Part shown: positions 58,202-64,000 of the stretch, in pieces | Numbering within the stretch: position 1 is the stretch's first letter | How the letters are laid out: every line of letters begins with the position of its first letter | Source of the DNA: Prunella strophiata | Lineage: Eukaryota > Chordata > Aves > Passeriformes > Prunellidae | Length of the DNA stretch: 64,000 bases | Direction of reading: 5' to 3' | Assembly: GCA_036583965.1 (NCBI GenBank) | Contig: JAZBQD010000015.1 | Location: 24,669,810 to 24,733,809 of the forward strand | Made by a program: the position numbers and the translations under genes | The notes under the pieces: generated by a model | Database searches by the model: none | Told to the model about the DNA's origin: nothing | What the model saw: only the letters and a program-made list of their open reading frames with translations

Positions 58202-58720
58202 ATTATCTTAAATGAAATATTATTTTCTTTCAGGTTTTGTATTTTCCCTTTCTGTTTATTATTTATTCCCCTCAGCTGAGATGTGAGTCATGGCAGAGAA
58301 CTTGGCTGCATATAAGTCATAGCCTTCACCTTCTTATTCATATCTGCAGCAATACAGATTACCTAAAAAATGTTGAATCAATGCAAAACACACGGTTTGG
58401 CTCACAAGTTTTTATCTTTTATAATTTCAAATCTATGGATATGCATTAATTTTCCTCAATTTTCAGTTATTATTTTTTATATTAAATTGAAATTCTTTTG
58501 TCAGTAAACTATCTTAGTTACATGTCTAAATTAAATTTTTGAGAGGAAGATTTGCATATATTTTTCTGTATATGTGTCTATAGCTTTAAAAAAGTAAAAT
58601 ACCATACCTGTGCCAGAATAAGGGTTATTTGATGACAGGCTCTTGTTCCTCTGAAGCCTTCAAGCTAAGCGTTTTCCTGGCCACTGAACTGAGAGCACTT
58701 CTGGTTTTGTTGGATCTTTT
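44867..58720 (-). CDS. NECAB1: NECAB1, C-terminal seven exons, apparently disrupted
   Basis: N-terminal EF-hand calcium-binding protein 1, a neuronal cytosolic protein. The exons on the - strand are 58720-58608, 56353-56277, 52526-52472, 51065-50953, 48987-48909, 47893-47802 and 44895-44867. They cover the linker, the helical region (INRLQKLIDRLEKK) and the C-terminal ABM-like domain (VYEFWENSNAWN, NNVDFLETPE, MLVPASWWVL). The EF-hand exons are off the right edge. Defects: an in-frame TGA at 58660-58662, a one-base phase mismatch at the 48909/47893 junction, and another at 56277/52526 unless a weak donor two bases on is used. By my alignment the last four exons are only about 70 percent identical to human. 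The identity is certain from exon matches and synteny with C8orf88; the functional state is doubtful. Typed as CDS because the exons remain recognisable. Confidence 0.9.
47802..47893 (-). CDS. NECAB1: NECAB1 exon, ABM-like domain
   Basis: Acceptor CAATTATTTAG, donor GTAAAT, 92 nt. In the orthologous frame it reads HLQMNYSKAFQRNNVDFLET then PEFITTMLVP, matching human HLQTNYSKTFQRSNVDFLET. The outgoing phase matches the last exon. Confidence 0.92.
48833..48890. repeat. A/C-rich low-complexity stretch
   Basis: Runs of A with single or double C (AAAAAAC, AAAACC units) directly 3' of the NECAB1 exon at 48.9 kb in gene direction. Similar stretches occur at 35275-35320 and 8695-8760. They look like simple low-complexity DNA. 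Confidence 0.75.
48909..48987 (-). CDS. NECAB1: NECAB1 exon, ABM-like domain core, one base too long
   Basis: It reads (H)ISIQKLPSNFHFTVYEF then WENSNAWNT, matching human ISIQKL..YEFWENS. The only good donor (ACG then GTAAGT) ends the exon in phase 0, while the next exon begins with a single base completing a codon. The exon is thus 79 nt where 78 is expected. Joining as drawn shifts the frame and hits TAA within 15 codons. Confidence 0.88.
50953..51065 (-). CDS. NECAB1: NECAB1 exon, helix before ABM domain
   Basis: Acceptor TTTTGTGTCAG, donor GTAAGT, 113 nt. It reads HIMIVQHQMSVIEEKVEEFR then LALKQYLESASAQGGCL plus two bases. Compare human HIMLVQRQMSVIEE. A clear orthologue match with intact frame and phases. 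Confidence 0.93.
52472..52526 (-). CDS. NECAB1: NECAB1 exon, acidic linker
   Basis: Acceptor TTGCCTCAAAG, donor GTAAGT, 55 nt. After one carried base it reads DLKLEPLEEEVLEENARS, matching human DLKLEP..EEE. A short acidic linker before the C-terminal domain. Confidence 0.9.
56277..56353 (-). CDS. NECAB1: NECAB1 exon, coiled helix segment
   Basis: Acceptor CTTTTTCAAAG. It reads (G)WIEEDSQWVIQINRLQKLI then DRLEKK, close to human EEDNQW..INRLQKLIDRLEKK. Donor AAG then GTGTGC leaves phase 0, but the next exon needs two carried bases. A donor two bases later (56275) restores the frame with an added Val. Confidence 0.88.
56671..56815 (-). mobile_element. CR1 LINE 3' end (short)
   Basis: On the + strand TCATAGAATCATAGAGTG is the inverted CR1 terminal octamer repeat, followed by antisense CR1 3' sequence (TTGGAAGGGTCTATAAAGAT, CCCCTGCCATGGGCAGAGAA). 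About 145 bp, - orientation, inside a NECAB1 intron. Confidence 0.85.
56880..57185 (+). mobile_element. CR1 LINE 3' end, opposite orientation
   Basis: + oriented CR1 3' region: GCCAGAAAAAGGCTCTTCAC, GGCACTGGAACAGGCTCCCC, AGGGACGTGGTCACAGCACC. It ends in GGATATTCTGTGATTCTGTG, the terminal octamer repeat. It lies head-to-head with the neighbouring - oriented copy. Confidence 0.9.
58167..58199. repeat. Poly-T tract (33 nt)
   Basis: Uninterrupted T run in a NECAB1 intron, about 410 bp beyond the donor of the TGA-bearing exon in gene direction. No retroposon body adjoins it. Confidence 0.95.
58608..58720 (-). CDS. NECAB1: NECAB1 exon with in-frame TGA
   Basis: Acceptor TTTCTGTGCAG, donor GTATGG, 113 nt. 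It reads KDPTKPEVLSVQWPGKRLA, then stop (TGA, 58662-58660), then RLQRNKSLSSNNPYSGT. Human has KRSSRRVQRHNS here, so the stop stands where an Arg is expected, consistent with CGA to TGA. The exon length is not a multiple of three, so skipping it alone would shift the frame. It is also about three codons shorter than human near its 3' end. Confidence 0.88.
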
Positions 58721-61700
58721 CTGCACAGAAACACAGGAGACTTCTTAAGGAAAAGATGTGGGAGAGCTCTCTCTCTGTTCTCAAAAAATGCACTCCTACA
58801 TTCCCTTTTCAATTAAATAAAAAGAAACACCTATTGAGAGCACTGAATTATTTTCTGGATTTTCACTATTACTCATTAGGTTTTATTAGGTCATTAAAGA
58901 AGTTAAAAGAAAAAAAAAAGAAGAAGGTTAAGCTGGCATAAACCTAAATCTTTGAGGGAGACAAATCTCAAGGTCAATATCTGTGCCTGACATGGTTCTG
59001 ACCTGACCTAACATTCACAGTTTCTTCATTCACAGGAGTTTTGTAGCATCACTGCAGAGGAACTGGCATGAATAAAGGTGCACAGACACTGCGTGTGCTC
59101 AGTGCACCCTCAGACTTTCAAAAACTGATTGATTCCTACAGTCAAGGTGCTGGCACAAAACCACAGGGTATTACTCCTGTACTTCAGGAATCTCAAACCC
59201 AACAGCAAAACAAACAAGAAAATTACATTTCTAACAGAGGAAGAAAATTACATTTCCAACAGAAAGGTCTTAAGATGTTCTTTGTCCATAAAATGCAAGT
59301 TTATATTTTGCTTTCCCTATTGTCTTTAAGAATAGCATACTGAGGAAAAAATTCTATATAACCAAGTGACTTTTCAAAAATAGTTTGATCCTTGATTCTA
59401 CAAATCCTCATCATGGAGATCATTGTACTAAATTCTGCTAAAACCCATGGATGGATAAAGGCTACCCAGGTGATTGAGAGTTGATAGAGCTAGATGTTAA
59501 CCAAGAATATGGCCATACATTCTGTGAAGAAGCTGTGACAAGTAAAAGCCTGGCTATTTCCTCTTTTAACATGGAGATCATTGTGCATGAAAAAAAATAA
59601 AGCTAGAAAAAACAAACAAAACTGTCATCTTAGTAACTTCAGAGCTCTTTATATTGCAGTGGTTTGGTTTCTACATTTGATATTAAACTGTCCAGGGATT
59701 TAAAAAGAAGTCAGCAGAACCTAGCATGTACCAAAATGATTGTCCTACAGGCAGCCCACCACAGGATCAGACGAATTCAATTTCAGGAAAATTCTTATTA
59801 GTGGGTTCCTATAGGGAGTAAAAAGTGTATCCTTATTTATCCTGAAATAAGCCCTCTGAATTTCCAGGTGTAGACACAACTCCCACTCAAACTGAGAGGC
59901 TCAAGTAGACACTGACACAACAAACACAGTTTCCATTCAAAAAGAGCCCTTTTCTTTACATCCTTAACTCCAGCTGATGGCAGCACCACATTACTTCTCA
60001 AGTGTGGAAAGACCAAAGTAAGATTGACAGCTGCAGAACTGAATTTAAAGTTTTAATTCAGATCCACTCCTTGTGAAAAGATGTTTCTCAAGCCCACTGG
60101 CCTGTCTCAGACACTGATTATGGGAATAGTCTTTGAGCAGGGCACATGCTTAAGATACTCCCCTGAAAAATCCCACCAGCAGCTGGCTGAAGGACTGTGC
60201 AAGAGAGGCTGCCTTCTGAATTTAACACTCTTGGACTGATTTTTGTTCCTTTAATTTGTTTAATTGTTTTTGAAACCATATATCTGTATATTTCACAATT
60301 TCATTAAATGCATCTAAATGTAATTTAAACTAGAGTTTAGTTATTATAAAAGTTTGCACCTATACTTAGCAATTTGTAGTGGTTCTTTGAATAATGACAT
60401 TTCCAATTTATTGTATGTATCAAAAAACATTTATGCTTTTTTTTGTGCAGATAATTCCAGAAATAAATTTTTAGGCCTGTTGTCTCCCTGGCTCAATAAT
60501 CATATTTCCATGGCTGGGGTCAAATTTGATGCTTCTGGTGAGCCCAAATCTGCAAAAACCCTCTTTGTTCCCTTGCAACCATGCCCATGATGTGATTCTG
60601 TGATTTGGCAGTTCTGCAGTAATATGCAGGTAATGCTTTGTGAGGGGGGCACCTTTACAATAATATAAACACCCTCTTTCTTTTTTTCTCATTAATAAAT
60701 GTAACAGAGAGGGCAGAACAGACCCCTAGAGCCTCTGCTTACTGTGTTGAGGTCACTTCAGGAACAGAGTTAGAAAACAGATTTACATCTCTTAAGCTCT
60801 GCATGGAATTTGCTTGGCTCCCCACTCAGCTGATCTTGGAAACCTTTGGGCACAATTCCATCTAAAACAGTTTCATAAAATGTGAGGTGCCTTCAATGAG
60901 AGATTTCTTTAGTCACCACATCTGAAGAGAGATGATGGTCCCCCACCTCCAAGCTTTAAAGAAGACCTGTCACTTCAATGGTGTTGCCTCCTACACTGAG
61001 AACCCATTGGAGTATTTTTGGCAATGCATATGGGTATTCTTAAGGTGATCCATGTTCCTTCCAGTGTGAATTACAGCTGAAATGCCTTTCTGAATTTTAG
61101 ATTTATCTTCAGAATTTTTTCCATGTATGTGTTTGCAATCAGAACACAAGCAGAAGTTGTTTAGAAATTTGAATGTAAAATGAAAGATTGTCAGATAATA
61201 GCTTTAAAAGCATTTTGCTCTCAAACGAGAGCAATCTTTTCACAATATCTGTTATTAAGTTCTTGTTAGAAGACTTCTGTACAAAAATCTCAGGTGTCAA
61301 ACCACCCATGAACCATCAAAAGTTACTTATGTAGCCAGAAGCTTCGTGGTCTTCTACATTTACTTATTCTGTCTTCAGACTAATCAGCTGTGAGTCTCTT
61401 TCCAACAAATAATTTTTCATTGATACAATTTTAAAATAGATGCTCATGAGATACTGTCTGTCTACCTGATGGACTCACACCAGTCTATAATAATGTTTAT
61501 GGCAACCTTTCTATGATTACTTAATCTTTTTGTGCAATAGGAAAGCTGTTATTTTATTCTTCTAAACTGTCTCCACTGTAATTGATTTAAAACTTCAGTG
61601 AACCTGACAGATAATTTCATTTCCAAAAATTTTGATTTTCTGGCATGTTAGAACAACATGTGTGAATCTGTGCAGCATGCACAGATAATTGAAACTTTTC

Positions 61701-64000
61701 AGATGGAAATCCAAGGTACAGTTTCATTTGTTTATCAGCTTTTGCAACTGCTCTTGGAAATAAGTGAAGAAATCATCCCAGAACTGACCATTTCTTGTAA
61801 GTTTTTGAATTGTGTTTTAGAATTCTGGGCATCCAGAAAGTAAATGTTACAAATATTTCCATAATGCTTCCTGATGCTACTCATGGTAAGTCTGATAGAG
61901 GCATGCTGAATTACAACCTAAATGTACATCAGTATTGTTTCATTTTGAGAACTTGTTCAGGTGGGCTCTCACAGATATGGGGATCATATAAACATTAGCT
62001 GTGTAATACTTGCTGCTGTCTGAGGTTTCCTCTTTTTAACTCCTTGAGAAAAAGAATTACCTAGAAAAGCTTTCCTGCATCTTAAAGTCAATAAGATTTT
62101 TTTTCATTAGAACTACTCCAAGTTTGTGCATTTGCACCGGGATTTAGCCTTTTTTTTCTTTATATTCCTGTCCCATAACTTTTATATTTAAAGGCTTCCC
62201 TATGAAAAAGGTCCTTGTGATCTTTAGATATGTCTTAGAGTTACCTTAGCAGATTTACAGAGCTATTTTTGAAGATGGGAAAGGCAGGCAGGATGCTAAC
62301 ATCATCTTTGGCAGTCTAGAATTATCAAAGACCCTTTCCTTATGTATATTTTACCCAAATATTAGTGCTTACTACTATTCTATGTGGAATTAATTAACTC
62401 TCTTAATGCACATAGTAGAGCAAATAATTACAAATTATTTACTGTTTTCTTTGAAGAATTTATCAGCCAAGAACTTCTGAGCTCACAGCAATGCTGGGCA
62501 GCTTCAACTCCTGCCCAGTGAAAAATAGCTACTACCTGTCTTTCTAAAGTTCTTCAAAGATCCCAGAAGAAGGTATTCAGCATATATAAATGATCTGAAT
62601 AATTGTAATTTAAGTCATGGAGGGGAAAAGATTATCCATTATAATTCAATTTAAAGCTCAAGCCCAGCTCTCAGCACTGAGGAATTAGTAGCCACTGCTT
62701 TGGTACCTTTTCACAACTCAATTTCCTTTGAAAAGTACCCTTATTTTGTGTTTTATTAGAGGCACACTGGTACAACATTTCTGTATCAACTTATTAAGTT
62801 TATATTATGGTAGAACCAGCTTAACTTGGCATTGCCAGTGCATCGTGCCACCAATCAGTAATGGGACCCATGGATGGTGTCTGCACATAAACCTAGAAAA
62901 ATGGCCCATTTCTTGAATTTCATCAGCTGTAAGTTACTGTTCATTAGCATACACATTACACTGCACCACAGTTTGGGCAGTCCAGATGAAATAAGTCTGT
63001 GTTAACATATTGTTCTGCTTGTTAGTTTTACTGAGTGTGAATGAATGAGGGTAATTTTCCACATTTTCCTCATCAAGAGGCAACTGTGACCTTTGAGAGC
63101 AGCAAAGATTTGTTTAATGAAACTGAAAATGCACATAATTAGTGATTTCACTGCGGAAAAGGTGACTGTGATCTTTAAAAGTGTCTAAAGGCTATCTGCA
63201 AAAGAGGTTCTCCTTTTAGAAAGGCAGAGGAGGCAGGGTTTAGGAATTTCCTAGTATCTCCTAGTGCAGTCCCCTTCTCAGGGTTACCAAGGTTCAGCAG
63301 CTCTTGATCCTCTCAGTCTCTGGTGCCAGCCTCAGCCCTCTCCCCTTGACCCTGCTGCTCCATTTATCAGAAGAGCAGCTCCTTGAGATGGAGAAGGAGT
63401 GGGACATTTCTTACTGATACTATTACTTTGCAATTTTCTGTTTTCTATCTATATGTCATATTAAACATAATTTCACAAAAATATTTATGCTTATCTTTAC
63501 AGAAAATACCCTCAAGTCAACTGAAAAGCAGTTATCACTGAGTATTATTTAATTTCCCAGTAAGGAATAATTTATTTAAATTTCCCATTATCATGGAATG
63601 TCTCCTGCCCTGTATGTTTAGATCCCAAATTAGAGGGACAATGCCCTGGATTACAACTTTAAATTGAGGATATAAAATTAGTCAGAATAACTTCACTAAA
63701 ATGAGATCTCTAAGATCTAATTCTTCAGACTGTAGGAAGAAATCAAAACAGCATCAGAATAAAATCATAATTTCACTAGAAGCCATATTGAGAGATGCTC
63801 AATGTACTGACATACACAAATGTAACCTTTACAGCATCCTCACTGTAAAAGTGATCAAAGTCAGGATGTGCCCAATTATTAAATTCAGCTTTGAATATGG
63901 CACAAGTTTTACAAGTTTATCCAAGTATTATATTTAGCATAAGTTATGTGTTTAAATTCTACCTAGAGAATTGGAACAATGACAAAATTTCTACTAACAA
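58721..64000 (-). other. NECAB1: NECAB1 intron upstream of the first visible exon (partial)
   Basis: 5.3 kb to the window edge. I searched the - strand for the preceding exon (human LNQLQSLQNSLECAMETTEE region) and did not find it, so it lies outside or is lost. AT-rich unique DNA with no recognised repeats or genes. Confidence 0.6.

Larger units (their letters stand above)
44896..58607 (-). other. NECAB1: NECAB1 introns in this window
   Basis: Six introns (about 2.9, 1.0, 2.0, 1.4, 3.8 and 2.3 kb) of mostly unique AT-rich DNA. Contents seen: A runs and T runs (47339-47352, 47766-47782), an A/C-rich stretch at 48833-48890, and two opposed CR1 fragments at 56.67-57.19 kb. The GC-richer part at 54.5-55.4 kb has no feature I can name. 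No other exon is supported. Confidence 0.6.

Noticed and set aside
60585..60605. GATGTGATTCTGTGATTTGG resembling a CR1 terminal repeat
   Set aside because: Only about 20 bp match, with no clear CR1 body beside it. Too short to call.

Overview
The window reads as a single-copy stretch of a bird nuclear genome, most likely a neoavian or passerine species. It has long introns, CR1 LINE fragments on both strands, two LTR-type repeats of kinds common in bird genomes, and three genes whose exons match vertebrate proteins I recognise. The gene order PIP4P2 - C8orf88 - NECAB1 is the same as on human 8q21, and that synteny supports all three identifications.

Layout. Positions 1-17.16 kb hold the 3' half of PIP4P2 (TMEM55A) on the + strand: four coding exons, the stop at 14724 and a 2.4 kb 3' UTR. 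An LTR-like repeat lies in its first visible intron (about 2.5-3.1 kb). From 17.2 to 30.7 kb the DNA is AT-rich and intergenic, with microsatellites, a probable solo LTR (28.57-29.03 kb) and a small GC-rich, first-exon-like block just after it. A CpG island at 30.75-31.2 kb is the likely promoter of C8orf88 (+). C8orf88's five coding exons (33166-40166) encode a 131-residue protein carrying a YX4L-hydrophobic eIF4E-binding motif. Intron 4 of C8orf88 contains CR1 pieces, an unidentified antisense coding-like relic, and a perfect array of 55 copies of a 9-bp unit. CR1 and plain intergenic DNA fill 41.0-44.5 kb. The rest is the 3' part of NECAB1 on the - strand: seven coding exons from 58720 down to the stop at 44867, tail-to-tail with C8orf88. 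Earlier NECAB1 exons lie beyond the window.

The most notable observation is that NECAB1, although recognisable exon by exon, appears broken. There is an in-frame TGA in the exon at 58608-58720. A one-base phase mismatch at the 48909/47893 junction has no nearby rescue. A second mismatch at 56277/52526 can only be avoided by a weak alternative donor. Residue identity to human is also lower than I would expect for this gene. Either NECAB1 is decaying in this lineage or the assembly carries several errors here. PIP4P2 and C8orf88 read cleanly in the same DNA, which argues against generally poor sequence.

The three genes are neighbours by ancient synteny, not parts of one pathway: PIP4P2 is an endolysosomal phosphoinositide phosphatase, C8orf88 is a probable eIF4E-binding small protein, and NECAB1 is a neuronal calcium-binding protein. 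No prokaryotic features, CRISPR arrays or RNA genes were seen.
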